From Bacteroides bouchesdurhonensis (GTDB lineage: Bacteria > Bacteroidota > Bacteroidia > Bacteroidales > Bacteroidaceae): a stretch of DNA of 64,000 bases. The DNA lies in NCBI RefSeq assembly GCF_900155865.1, contig NZ_LT707006.1, forward strand, positions 4,633,779 to 4,697,778, read 5' to 3'. Position numbers and translations under genes: made by a program. The notes beneath the pieces are model-generated. The model was not told the origin of the DNA, did not search any database, and saw only the letters and a list, made by a program, of their open reading frames with translations. Shown here piece by piece: positions 37,501-45,634 of this stretch. Within the stretch, counting starts at the first letter, position 1, and each line of letters begins with the position of its first letter.

Positions 37501-40259
37501 GCAATTCCATCACCATAACTTGCCTGATAAGGAAACTCAAATCGAGCAATGGAATCAGACAAATGCAACACCTTGCTTTCCAGCAATGCCTCGTTGCTGA
37601 ATACATCCACCATCACACAAACATCTTTCTCTGATGTACCGAAATAGAATACAGCCGGATGGGTAGCGTCAAACTCAGTGTTAGTCTTAAAATACCAGTC
37701 CGGAGTCTGAATAGGCGGCCGTTTATCATGGACAGAATAAAGAATAGTACTAGTTTCCGCACTTCCTTTTCTACCCAGACTGTCTTCTGCCGATATCTTC
37801 AACACATAGGGTCCGGAAGGAATATCCTCCCAATCGAGGAATATTTCTTTATTAGAAGCAGCGGCTCCGGTGATAACCGGGGTATCTTCTAATTGCTTCA
37901 TCGACTTATCTTTGGCACGATACAAACGATAGGTAACTTTTACATCAGCAAGCTGACCTTGGTTAGAAGCATAAAAATTGAGTTTGATTGGATCATCCTT
38001 ACATGTTTTCGGCATTAAATATGTTCTCAAATACAAGAAAGTATCTCCTGCAGAAATGACCTTCGTAGATGTCTGTGTCTCACCTGCGGCATTTGTAACG
38101 GTTACTTCTATCAAATAACTAAAGTAATTTCCCTTACCATTATTGTATAGCGTATCACCTTCCAATTGTACCGGTATTGTAAATACTCCATCAGCACCTG
38201 TTGTCACTTCACCGGATGCTATCTGGTCATTCATTCTTAACTGCCAGAAACTGTAAGCTGAACGTTTGATGGTATATTTCACCGGAAGATCTCGTAAAAG
38301 GACACCACTATAAGATTGAACCTTCCCTTTTATCTCTGCTTTGTTTCCCAATTGATAATCTCCTTCCTGTTTCTCAAAAGTAATATCAAATGTCGGACGC
38401 TTATACTCTTCCACACGAATACTGGTTTCTCCGACTGGAGTTATTAGTCGGAAGTATCCATTCAAGCAAGCCAAAGGCAAGGTAAAGCTTGTTGTGAACG
38501 AACCGAACTCATTGGTACGCAAAGTCCGCTTACCCACTTCCTGGTTATTGTTATCTTGCAAAGAGACTGTATATTCTTTATCAGAAAGTACATGAGCAGT
38601 ACCTAATTTAGATGCATACGCAATGCCTTTCACATAGACAGTTTGCCCGGGACGATATAGAGAACGATCGGTTAATAGAATAACCTTCTCCATCGTATCA
38701 TTCATAACAGGAGATCTGAGAAATCCGTTTCTGATATTTTTCTTCTCCATAAAAGTATCATCCCCTTTAGTAGCTTTCAGATAGCTATACTCAGACTTCC
38801 AGGGGAATATAACTTTCCCTTCTTCATTTGTCGTAAACACCTGCAAAGCTACATCTTTATTACTGTAAAGAGTAACCTGCGCATTTGAAATAGGGTGTCC
38901 TGTTTGTGCATCCAACGTTATGACTTCGTATTGTTCTTTGGGTAATTCACTAGTCAAAACATAAAAATGAGTAACATTAAACTCTTTCTCAATTTCTTTT
39001 TTAGCACGAACATCGGGAACAACACGCATTACATACTTCCCTACTCCAGGAGCTTTGAAAGTGAAAGTTGTATCCTGCGACTGATAATTCTCTGGGCGTA
39101 TCACTGAATAATGTTGTTCGGATACGAACTTCTTTTCCCGATAAATACGAATAGTAAAACCATCCAGGTTTTTATGCGAAACTTTGATCTTCATCTCTTG
39201 ATTCGGGAAAGCAGTCTCCACTGTACTGACAGATAAGAAAGGAGCCAGAATTTCTTCCCGCAGATTCTTCAATGCATTGATTCTACGATAATCAGGATAC
39301 AAGCGGATAGCTTCTTCACAGGTCTGCAATGCCGCAAGTGGTTGTTGCCTTTCAAGGATTAAATTAGCTTTTGCCAACAACACTTCGGCACAAATATCCA
39401 ATGTTTTATAATCAGTGACCAAATTATTTAATTCTATAATATATGGATCTTCTGCCAGAACATAAGGAGCCGCTTTATCCATCAAAGGCTGGAATGAATA
39501 ATTAGATTCGTATTTCCATTTCAGAAAGTTCAAAGAGGTCAGCACATACCCCTCCTTATCCCCCTTCTCCCGATAGGCAGAAAGCATATTATCATAAAGT
39601 CCGGAAATATGTTTTTTTACATTTTTCTGCTTATCCAGATACTGCACTCTCAACAAAGCTTCAATGCTACGGGAAGCCAACAAATGATACATATCATGAT
39701 GATAATATTCACTCGTTTCGCCCAATTCTATAAAAGGGATGTAGGTACGTGAGGAGGTTTTAAGCAATAATACCGAATCGGACATTGCTTTCCGGATATG
39801 AGTTTGTATTGTATCAACAAATATATTCGCTGTCCAATTAAGCATATCGGCAGGAACCACTCCTACAATATCTGTTTGCTGTCGAAGGGACCATTGATTT
39901 CTTGCTGCATAATCCGCATAAATTCCGGCAAGTAGTGAATGTAGAATAGCACGATCCATGGGTTTATCTGTATGTTTTACCCATTCTTCAAGCCCTTTAA
40001 GACTAATATAAAAACTATCTGGAGTAATTCTCTCCCGGTACTTCATGCGCCACATATAGGCTTTCAGCATTTGTGGAGAGTTCTTCTCCATTTCACCTTT
40101 CCGATAGATTTTATCTGTCAGCTTTATCACAGTCTCCGGCAGGCTTTTCTTCTCAGCCTGTTCCACTTGCTTCCACAATTTGTCGAAAGTCTGCGCATGT
40201 ATGCCTGAAATATATCCCAAACATAGCAACATGATCATACCAATCCGGCCTATTCTCAT
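34560..40259 (-). CDS. Alpha-2-macroglobulin-like protein, paralog 4
   Basis: A 1,899-aa paralog and the first transcribed of the cluster. Type I signal peptide (ending GIHAQ), helical N-terminus, MG2 motif LTDRSLYRPGQTVYVKG (about 526), a long variable segment (about 1000-1120) containing MTGSVLEESVVTTRSSSLKD and then DLAGNVPGI, which resembles the TonB plug box ALxGxVPGV. The A2M core (ETAFFYPQLRTN about 1130) and pseudo-thioester LPTNDNAISWANAYYAN (about 1345), lacking CxEQ, follow. It has its own terminator and the shared upstream motif, so the paralogs are probably transcribed at least partly independently. Confidence 0.88.
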   Translation of the reverse strand: MRIGRIGMIMLLCLGYISGIHAQTFDKLWKQVEQAEKKSLPETVIKLTDKIYRKGEMEKNSPQMLKAYMWRMKYRERITPDSFYISLKGLEEWVKHTDKPMDRAILHSLLAGIYADYAARNQWSLRQQTDIVGVVPADMLNWTANIFVDTIQTHIRKAMSDSVLLLKTSSRTYIPFIELGETSEYYHHDMYHLLASRSIEALLRVQYLDKQKNVKKHISGLYDNMLSAYREKGDKEGYVLTSLNFLKWKYESNYSFQPLMDKAAPYVLAEDPYIIELNNLVTDYKTLDICAEVLLAKANLILERQQPLAALQTCEEAIRLYPDYRRINALKNLREEILAPFLSVSTVETAFPNQEMKIKVSHKNLDGFTIRIYREKKFVSEQHYSVIRPENYQSQDTTFTFKAPGVGKYVMRVVPDVRAKKEIEKEFNVTHFYVLTSELPKEQYEVITLDAQTGHPISNAQVTLYSNKDVALQVFTTNEEGKVIFPWKSEYSYLKATKGDDTFMEKKNIRNGFLRSPVMNDTMEKVILLTDRSLYRPGQTVYVKGIAYASKLGTAHVLSDKEYTVSLQDNNNQEVGKRTLRTNEFGSFTTSFTLPLACLNGYFRLITPVGETSIRVEEYKRPTFDITFEKQEGDYQLGNKAEIKGKVQSYSGVLLRDLPVKYTIKRSAYSFWQLRMNDQIASGEVTTGADGVFTIPVQLEGDTLYNNGKGNYFSYLIEVTVTNAAGETQTSTKVISAGDTFLYLRTYLMPKTCKDDPIKLNFYASNQGQLADVKVTYRLYRAKDKSMKQLEDTPVITGAAASNKEIFLDWEDIPSGPYVLKISAEDSLGRKGSAETSTILYSVHDKRPPIQTPDWYFKTNTEFDATHPAVFYFGTSEKDVCVMVDVFSNEALLESKVLHLSDSIARFEFPYQASYGDGIAVNIYMVRDGQVYQERVGLSKRSLDEKLDMKWEVFRDKLRPGQKEEWKLTIKNPQGKGADAEMLATMYDASLDKIWKQGQTFNVFHYRNLPYISWMDNFTSSIWFEYEWDKKLFKVPSFEYDHFVIVPSSSIPAAPGQGVGEFWIRGIASPSQQNRAKFSKKMTGSVLEESVVTTRSSSLKDDLAGNVPGILQAEGETISPVTDDIRTNLAETAFFYPQLRTNEQGEVSFSFTMPESLTRWNFRGYSHTKNMMLGTLDGETVTSKEFMLVPNLPRFVRVGDQTSVAASISNMTGKVQSGTVSMILFDPMTDKIVSTQKQEFKVEAGATIGVNFQFTVDDQYSILGCRMIADTGTFSDGEQQLIPVLSNKEHLIETLPMPIRGEETRTFSLDSLFNHHSATATDRKLTIEFTGNPSWYAIQALPSLSLPTNDNAISWANAYYANTLAAYIMNSQPRIKAVFDSWKLQGGTKETFLSNLQKNQEVKNILLSESPWILEAQTEEQQKERIATLFDLNNILSNNSAALRRLQNLQNGDGAWSWYKGMNGSLYVTTYIMELYARLFMLTGDKPTELALAMQQDAFIYLHKLALEEYQATLEAQKAGMKMTGLPGNMLDYLYLIAISGEKVPDANKAAYDYFLSRVGGLLPSSSMKMKALAAVVLDKAGRKKEAQEFIASLKEHLTKTDGQGMSFAFNENPFDWGSMKIQTHVDVMEALELIGGNEAIVEEMKLWLLAQKQTQQWKSPVASVDAIYALLMKGMNLLDNQGDVRITIANEVLETISPSKTTVPGLGYIKRSFTQKNVVNARTIKVQKRDQGIAWGAAYAEYESPIRDVKQQGGALNVEKRLYVERIVNNVPQLQPVTEKTNLQVGDKVVSRLSIRVDRPMDFVQLKDQRGACFEPVGNISGYRWDNSIGYYVDIKDASTNFFFDHLGKGAYVLEYSYYVTREGTYETGLATIQCAYAPEYASHSASTEVVVSSSAEK

Positions 40260-40332
40260 AATCTTTTCCTTTTTAATTCAATAGATAACCAACCTATAAA
40301 TAAACAAAGTAAGGAAATAAAGTTTAATGTTT

Positions 40333-40354
40333 TATACTTTTTATCCTAAAAAAT
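40333..40354 (-). promoter_or_regulatory. Conserved upstream motif of A2M paralog 4
   Basis: ATACTTTTTATCCTAAAAAA, about 74 bases upstream of the start; aligned with the other three A2M upstream copies. Confidence 0.45.
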
Positions 40355-40383
40355 GAGGATAACGTCCGCAAAACGTATCCTCA
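40347..40383 (-). terminator. Minus-strand terminator with no assigned gene
   Basis: TGAGGATAACGT / ACGTATCCTCA stem (one bulge) followed on the minus strand by a T-rich run. The stem core GAGGATAA is shared with the paralog 4 terminator. Confidence 0.7.
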
Positions 40384-40410
40384 CTCAAAGATTACTTAGT
40401 GCACCTTATC

Positions 40411-40503
40411 TCACTTTTCAATTATATATCCCCATTGAAATAATTCATTACGACCAATTTCGGTGATGATTTTTATAAATAAAGAACTCATTTTCTCTGC
40501 CAT
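40411..40503 (-). CDS. Candidate 30-aa small protein
   Basis: An ATG frame encoding an amphipathic peptide that starts MAEKMSSLFIKIITEIG and ends GYIIEK, with an A-rich leader and a terminator 28 bases past its stop. I recognise no family. Support is only position and the orphan terminator; the region could equally be a non-coding RNA. Confidence 0.3.
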   Translation of the reverse strand: MAEKMSSLFIKIITEIGRNELFQWGYIIEK

Positions 40504-40582
40504 AATCTTTAAACCTTATAAAATTACTAATTCCTAAAAAGCAAAAGACTGAATCTCTGAACAAGAAAGTCTTGAAAATAAC

Positions 40583-40657
40583 TTATCCCCTAAAAATTAC
40601 ATCATCAACACGAGAAGCAGAGCCTTTGTTTATACCTTGAACATCAAAATGAGACAT
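40583..40657 (-). CDS. Candidate 24-aa small protein
   Basis: An ATG frame starting MSHFDVQGINKGSASRV and ending DDVIFRG, preceded by an A-rich leader of the kind Bacteroides uses. It would be the first frame of a small unit with the 30-aa frame downstream. No family recognised; short frames arise by chance. Confidence 0.3.
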   Translation of the reverse strand: MSHFDVQGINKGSASRVDDVIFRG

Positions 40658-40757
40658 GTTTATATTTTATAGCACATTTCTTGATTTGTATCAACCGGAT
40701 TAGTAATCAAGAGGTTGAATTGAATTACAACAAAGCTGATAATAGTACATATACGAT

Positions 40758-40794
40758 AAAAGACGCAGAAAGTATATTATCTGCGCCTTTTTAT
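40758..40794 (-). terminator. Terminator of the flippase-pepD operon
   Basis: GGCGCAGA / TCTGCGTC stem followed by TTTTAT on the minus strand, about 45 bases past the pepD stop. Confidence 0.8.
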
Positions 40795-40836
40795 CTTCTA
40801 TACCTATTTATATAAATAGGATAATATAATAAAGAA

Positions 40837-42294
40837 TTATTTGATCGGTGTCTGCTCCAAAGTAGCTACAAGAAAATCATAGAACTTTTGCACAGTCGGA
40901 ATATAAGCTCTCTCGTCCGGTGAGTGCGGTGATCGCAAGGTAGGTCCAAAAGAAATCATATCCAATCCCGGAATAATAGCACCAATGATGCCACATTCCA
41001 AGCCGGCATGGATTACTTTCACAGCAGGCTCTACACCAAACTGTTGCTTATAAGAAGTTTTCATGGCATGAAGTATCGGTGAATTAATATCTGGTTGCCA
41101 ACCGGAATATCCTCCCGTCATTTCAACCTTCATTCCTGCCATAGAAAAACAAGATTCGAGACTTGTAGTCAAATACTCTTTCATACTATCACTGGAACTA
41201 CGGGCAAGAATCTTAATCTCAGCCTTCCCTCCACCAATGGTAATAATAGCCAGATTGGAAGAAGTTTCCACTGTGTCAGGCACGGTTGGAATCATACGTG
41301 TTACCCCATTCTGACAAGCAAAAATAGCGTCAATCAGATTATCCTGGATTTCTTCAGGTACTTCACCACCGGGAAGCTCTACCCGTTCAGCCTTAAAGCT
41401 GATAGGTGTTTCAATTGCAGAATATTCTTCATTGAAAAGATCCTCACAATATTTCACCAAGCCAAGAAGTTCTTCTTCATTCTCTGCGGGAATTGTAATA
41501 ACTGCATGCGCTTCACGAGGAATGGCATTGCGCATATTACCGCCTTCCCAACTTGCCAGACGGGCTTCATAAGAAGCCACGGCTTCACGTAAGAAACGAA
41601 CCAGTAGTTTGTTTGCATTCGCACGACCTTGATTAATTTCCAATCCGGAATGTCCGCCACGCAAGCCTTTCAAGGTTACTTGTATAGCAATATCTCCTTC
41701 TTCAGGAGCTACTTCTTTATATTCTAAAGCAGCAGTAACATCCATGCCGCCTGCACAACCAATATACAATTCTCCCTCATCTTCAGAATCAAGATTCAAT
41801 AGAATTTCTCCGTTCAATGTTCCCGGCTTCAATCCGAAAGCACCGTACATACCAGTTTCTTCATCTTTGGTAATCAAAGCTTCCAACGGACCATGTTTCA
41901 AATCGTTCGATTCCAATACAGCCATAATAGCTGCTACCCCAAGTCCGTCGTCAGCACCCAAAGTCGTGCCTTTCGCTTTCACCCAGTCACCGTCAATATA
42001 AGTTTCAATAGGATCTTTTTCAAAGTCGTGTATTGTATCATTATTCTTTTGTGGAACCATATCCATATGCGCCTGTAGAATCACACCCTTCCGGTTTTCC
42101 ATTCCCGGAGTTGCCGGTTTACGAATGATTACGTTTCCAGCTTCATCTACAAAGGATTCTAATCCCAAACCTTTCCCAAAGTTGATTAAAAATTCAGTGA
42201 TCTTTTCCATGTGTCCCGATGGACGGGGAATCTGAGTCAATGAATAAAAATGCTTCCACACATTCTGCGGAGCTAAAGAAAGAATTGTACTCAT
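40837..42294 (-). CDS. pepD: Aminoacyl-histidine dipeptidase (M20 family)
   Basis: Cytosolic zinc dipeptidase of 485 aa that hydrolyses dipeptides such as Xaa-His. Metal-binding motifs of family M20 are present: HMDMV (His76), LGADDG (Asp115) and KDEETG (Glu145/Glu146), plus a lid domain with RGGHSG and a C-terminal HAGLECG. Length matches E. coli PepD. It begins 21 bases after the upstream membrane-protein gene, so the two form an operon ended by the terminator at 40758-40794. Confidence 0.93.
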   Translation of the reverse strand: MSTILSLAPQNVWKHFYSLTQIPRPSGHMEKITEFLINFGKGLGLESFVDEAGNVIIRKPATPGMENRKGVILQAHMDMVPQKNNDTIHDFEKDPIETYIDGDWVKAKGTTLGADDGLGVAAIMAVLESNDLKHGPLEALITKDEETGMYGAFGLKPGTLNGEILLNLDSEDEGELYIGCAGGMDVTAALEYKEVAPEEGDIAIQVTLKGLRGGHSGLEINQGRANANKLLVRFLREAVASYEARLASWEGGNMRNAIPREAHAVITIPAENEEELLGLVKYCEDLFNEEYSAIETPISFKAERVELPGGEVPEEIQDNLIDAIFACQNGVTRMIPTVPDTVETSSNLAIITIGGGKAEIKILARSSSDSMKEYLTTSLESCFSMAGMKVEMTGGYSGWQPDINSPILHAMKTSYKQQFGVEPAVKVIHAGLECGIIGAIIPGLDMISFGPTLRSPHSPDERAYIPTVQKFYDFLVATLEQTPIK

Positions 42295-42315
42295 AACAAA
42301 TAATTTATTAAGTGA

Positions 42316-43302
42316 TTACTTTCGCAGTCTATTGGTAAGCGGTAAGGCTACCAAACCATATATGCCCAACAAAACTACTAAAAAGGTTTGAATCCCGTGC
42401 ACAATCAGGGCAAATATTCCCGCATCTGTTACATTTACTCCATAAAGCATCATCATCGAAATGATAGCAAAATGCCATGGTCCTGCCCCGTTAGGAGTAG
42501 GAACAATTACAGCAAACGTACCACCGACAAACATGACCAAGGCCGCCATGATCCCCAAATGAGCAGTAAATGAGAAACAGTAGAATGTGAAGTAGAAATG
42601 AAGAAAGTAGCACACCCAAATGGCTAATGTATAAAATATAAAAAGAGGAATATTACGCACTCCTTTTAAAGACATCACACCTTCCCAAATATTCAGAACA
42701 AAACCTTTTACCCGTTCATAAAAAAAGAGAGTTTTTCGTAACGCATAAAAAAGCACTGCCACCCCAATAAAACAAAAGAGAACAATATAGAACCATACAG
42801 AAGTGAGAAGATGAAGTAAAGAAGGGATCTTTGTTCCTGTATCATGTAGAAATGTAACAAATATAGGCATTTGCAACAAAACAGTAATTCCCGTAATCAA
42901 AAGAATTGTCAGAGTATCGACAAGTCTTTCCGTAACAACTGTACCCAATGATTTAGCAAAGGAAACATTATCATACTTTGCCAATACCCCGCAACGACTC
43001 ACTTCTCCTATTCGAGGAATGACCAGACTAGCCGCATAGGATATAAAAACAGCATTTACACAATCACTCTTTTTAGGAAAAGCATCCAAAGGCTCCAAAG
43101 TCTGTCTCCATCGCCAACCCCGAAATATCTGTGCAAATACACCAAACACTAAGGAAAAGAGCATCCACCACCAGTCCGTTCCATGCAACAAGACCTCTTT
43201 AGCCTCTGCAAAATCAAAGTCTCGATAGACCCAATATAGAATAAAGCCACCTAAAACAATAGGCAATACTAGTTCCAGTGTCTTTTTTAATAGTTTCTTC
43301 AT
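42316..43302 (-). CDS. Lysylphosphatidylglycerol synthase/flippase-like membrane protein
   Basis: Integral membrane protein of the LPG_synthase_TM (UPF0104) family with about eight helices and the conserved pattern RGWRWRQTL...PRIGEVSRCGVLAKYD...VPTPNGAGPWHFA. Family members flip or transfer lipids; the catalytic LPG synthase domain is absent, so a lipid or glycan flippase role is only an inference. The frame extends to 43323; I prefer the Met at 43302 because it follows an A/G-rich leader. It is divergent from ksgA with overlapping promoters and is followed by pepD. Confidence 0.8.
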   Translation of the reverse strand: MKKLLKKTLELVLPIVLGGFILYWVYRDFDFAEAKEVLLHGTDWWWMLFSLVFGVFAQIFRGWRWRQTLEPLDAFPKKSDCVNAVFISYAASLVIPRIGEVSRCGVLAKYDNVSFAKSLGTVVTERLVDTLTILLITGITVLLQMPIFVTFLHDTGTKIPSLLHLLTSVWFYIVLFCFIGVAVLFYALRKTLFFYERVKGFVLNIWEGVMSLKGVRNIPLFIFYTLAIWVCYFLHFYFTFYCFSFTAHLGIMAALVMFVGGTFAVIVPTPNGAGPWHFAIISMMMLYGVNVTDAGIFALIVHGIQTFLVVLLGIYGLVALPLTNRLRK

Positions 43303-43333
43303 CCTTAATTCTTTATTCTTCATTTAAAAGAAT

Positions 43334-43341
43334 TACCTTTG
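43334..43341 (+). promoter_or_regulatory. Candidate -7 element for ksgA-mgtE
   Basis: TACCTTTG, 31 bases before the ksgA start. It lies 7 bases from the opposite-strand element at 43349, so the divergent promoters overlap. Confidence 0.5.
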
Positions 43342-43348
43342 TCAGCTG

Positions 43349-43356
43349 CAAAAGTA
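43349..43356 (-). promoter_or_regulatory. Candidate -7 element for the flippase-pepD operon
   Basis: Minus strand TACTTTTG matches TAnnTTTG. Confidence 0.45.
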
Positions 43357-43372
43357 ATTATTTAGTTGGTAA

Positions 43373-44182
43373 ATGAAATTAGTAAAGCCTAAAAAGTTTC
43401 TCGGACAGCACTTTCTAAAGGATCTGAAAGTTGCCCAGGATATTGCCGATACGGTTGATACTTTCCCCGAATTACCGATTCTGGAAGTAGGACCGGGTAT
43501 GGGAGTATTGACACAGTTTCTGGTGAAGAAAGACCGTCCACTAAAAGTAGTGGAAGTAGACTATGAATCGGTGGCTTACCTTCGTGAGGCTTATCCGTCA
43601 TTAGAAGATCATATCATTGAAGACGATTTCCTAAAAATGAATTTGCATCGACTGTTTGATGGGCAGCCTTTTGTGCTGACAGGTAATTACCCTTACAACA
43701 TTTCCAGCCAGATATTTTTTAAGATGCTGGACAACAAAGATATCATTCCCTGTTGTACAGGAATGATTCAAAAAGAAGTAGCAGAACGAATTGCTGCGGG
43801 ACCGGGCAGTAAAACATACGGTATCCTAAGCGTATTGATACAGGCTTGGTATAAAGTAGAATATTTATTTACTGTAAGTGAACATGTATTCAATCCACCT
43901 CCTAAGGTGAAAAGTGCAGTCATCCGCATGACTCGCAACGAAACAAAAGAGTTGGGATGCAATGAGAAACTATTCAAGCAAGTAGTGAAAACAACTTTCA
44001 ATCAGCGACGTAAGACATTACGTAATTCCATCAAACCGATTCTTGGCAAAGATTGTCCTTTGACGGAAGATGTAGTATTCAACAAACGTCCTGAACAACT
44101 ATCAGTAGAAGAATTCATCAAGCTGACCAATCGGGTGGAAGCTGCTTTAATAGCATCAAACACTCCGGAGGCAAATTCTTAA
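43373..44182 (+). CDS. rsmA: 16S rRNA dimethyladenosine transferase RsmA/KsgA
   Basis: SAM-dependent enzyme of 269 aa that dimethylates the two adjacent adenosines in the 3'-terminal helix of 16S rRNA during 30S assembly. It has the N-terminal KKFLGQHFLKD, SAM-binding EVGPGMG (38-44), catalytic GNYPYNISS (about 108) and C-terminal TFNQRRKTLRN of the family. mgtE follows 26 bases downstream. Confidence 0.97.
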   Translation: MKLVKPKKFLGQHFLKDLKVAQDIADTVDTFPELPILEVGPGMGVLTQFLVKKDRPLKVVEVDYESVAYLREAYPSLEDHIIEDDFLKMNLHRLFDGQPFVLTGNYPYNISSQIFFKMLDNKDIIPCCTGMIQKEVAERIAAGPGSKTYGILSVLIQAWYKVEYLFTVSEHVFNPPPKVKSAVIRMTRNETKELGCNEKLFKQVVKTTFNQRRKTLRNSIKPILGKDCPLTEDVVFNKRPEQLSVEEFIKLTNRVEAALIASNTPEANS

Positions 44183-44208
44183 TTCTCCATTTTTAATTCT
44201 TGATTGAT

Positions 44209-45549
44209 ATGAATGAGGAATATATAGATAATGTAAAACATCTTATTGAGCAAAAGGACGCCGACAAGGTAAAAGAACTCTTAATCGATCTTCACCCTGC
44301 CGACATCGCTGAATTATGTAACGACCTGAATCCGGAAGAGGCGCGATTTATTTATCGTTTATTAGATAATGAAACCGCTGCCGATGTACTTGTTGAAATG
44401 GATGAGGATGTTCGTAAAGAGTTCCTCGAAATTCTTCCTTCCGAAACGATCGCCAAACGATTCGTAGACTATATGGATACGGATGATGCCGTAGACCTGA
44501 TGCGCGAACTTGATGAAGACAAGCAGGAAGAAGTACTTTCACACATCGAAGACATTGAACAGGCTGGGGACATTGTCGATCTTCTGAAATACGATGAAAA
44601 TACAGCCGGTGGTTTGATGGGTACGGAAATGGTGCTGGTCAATGAGAACTGGAGTATGCCCGAATGTCTGAAAGAGATGCGACAACAGGCAGAAGAACTG
44701 GACGAAATATATTATGTATATGTTATTGATGATGATGAACGGCTGAGAGGTATTTTCCCGCTAAAAAAAATGATCACTTCTCCTTCTGTATCAAAAGTAA
44801 AACACGTGATGCAGAAAGACCCTATATCAGTACATGTGGATACTCCCATTGATGAAGTGGTACAAGCTATTGAAAAGTATGACTTGGTAGCTATTCCCGT
44901 CATTGATAGTATAGGCCGTCTGGTTGGACAAATTACGGTTGATGATGTCATGGATGAAGTTCGTGAACAATCGGAACGTGATTACCAATTAGCATCCGGT
45001 CTTTCACAGGACGTAGAAACAGATGATAATGTACTTCGCCAGACAACGGCACGTCTGCCATGGTTACTAATCGGTATGCTGGGTGGCATCGGTAACTCTA
45101 TGATATTGGGAAACTTCGATTCCACATTTGCAGCACATCCGGAAATGGCATTATATATTCCACTTATTGGTGGTACGGGAGGAAATGTGGGTACCCAATC
45201 TTCCGCTATCATCGTACAAGGTTTGGCTAACAGTTCTCTGGATGCTAAAAATACATTCAAACAAATTACTAAGGAATCAGTGGTAGCACTTATCAATGCA
45301 ACCATCATTTCCCTATTGGTATATACTTATAATTTTATCCGTTTCGGAGCAACAGCCACAGTCACCTATTCTGTATCAATCAGTTTATTTGCTGTAGTAA
45401 TGTTTGCTTCAATTTTTGGAACTTTGGTCCCAATGACGCTTGAGAAATTCAAAATAGATCCGGCCATTGCGACAGGACCGTTTATAGCCATCACAAATGA
45501 CATCATCGGAATGATGCTTTACATGGGAATTACGGTTTTATTATCATAA
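44209..45549 (+). CDS. mgtE: Magnesium transporter MgtE
   Basis: Mg2+ channel of 446 aa in the inner membrane. The cytosolic N-domain (superhelical, acidic DLHPADIAELCNDL) is followed by two CBS domains (about 135-255), a plug helix and five C-terminal membrane helices with the pore motif GGNVGTQSSA. I use the ATG at 44209; an in-frame TTG three codons earlier is less likely. It follows ksgA closely and has no obvious Mg2+ leader element of its own. Confidence 0.95.
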   Translation: MNEEYIDNVKHLIEQKDADKVKELLIDLHPADIAELCNDLNPEEARFIYRLLDNETAADVLVEMDEDVRKEFLEILPSETIAKRFVDYMDTDDAVDLMRELDEDKQEEVLSHIEDIEQAGDIVDLLKYDENTAGGLMGTEMVLVNENWSMPECLKEMRQQAEELDEIYYVYVIDDDERLRGIFPLKKMITSPSVSKVKHVMQKDPISVHVDTPIDEVVQAIEKYDLVAIPVIDSIGRLVGQITVDDVMDEVREQSERDYQLASGLSQDVETDDNVLRQTTARLPWLLIGMLGGIGNSMILGNFDSTFAAHPEMALYIPLIGGTGGNVGTQSSAIIVQGLANSSLDAKNTFKQITKESVVALINATIISLLVYTYNFIRFGATATVTYSVSISLFAVVMFASIFGTLVPMTLEKFKIDPAIATGPFIAITNDIIGMMLYMGITVLLS

Positions 45550-45634
45550 AAACAAGATAAATAAAAAAAAACAAGCAAAATAGTATGAAGTAATCGTTTT
45601 ATTTCATTAATTTGTGACCCAAAACTAATATACA

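Larger units (their letters stand above)
40260..40836. other. Intergenic region upstream of the A2M cluster, with a possible small transcription unit
   Basis: 577 bases. In order: the paralog 4 upstream motif, a minus-strand terminator (40347-40383), about 370 bases carrying two tiny minus-strand reading frames, and the pepD terminator (40758-40794). Because pepD is already terminated, the leftmost terminator implies that something else is transcribed here. Confidence 0.55.

Noticed and set aside
41095..41592. 165-codon plus-strand open frame
   Set aside because: Antisense shadow of pepD, whose metal-binding motifs are intact.
44183..44208. Mg2+ riboswitch before mgtE
   Set aside because: Only 26 bases separate ksgA and mgtE, too short for such a leader.
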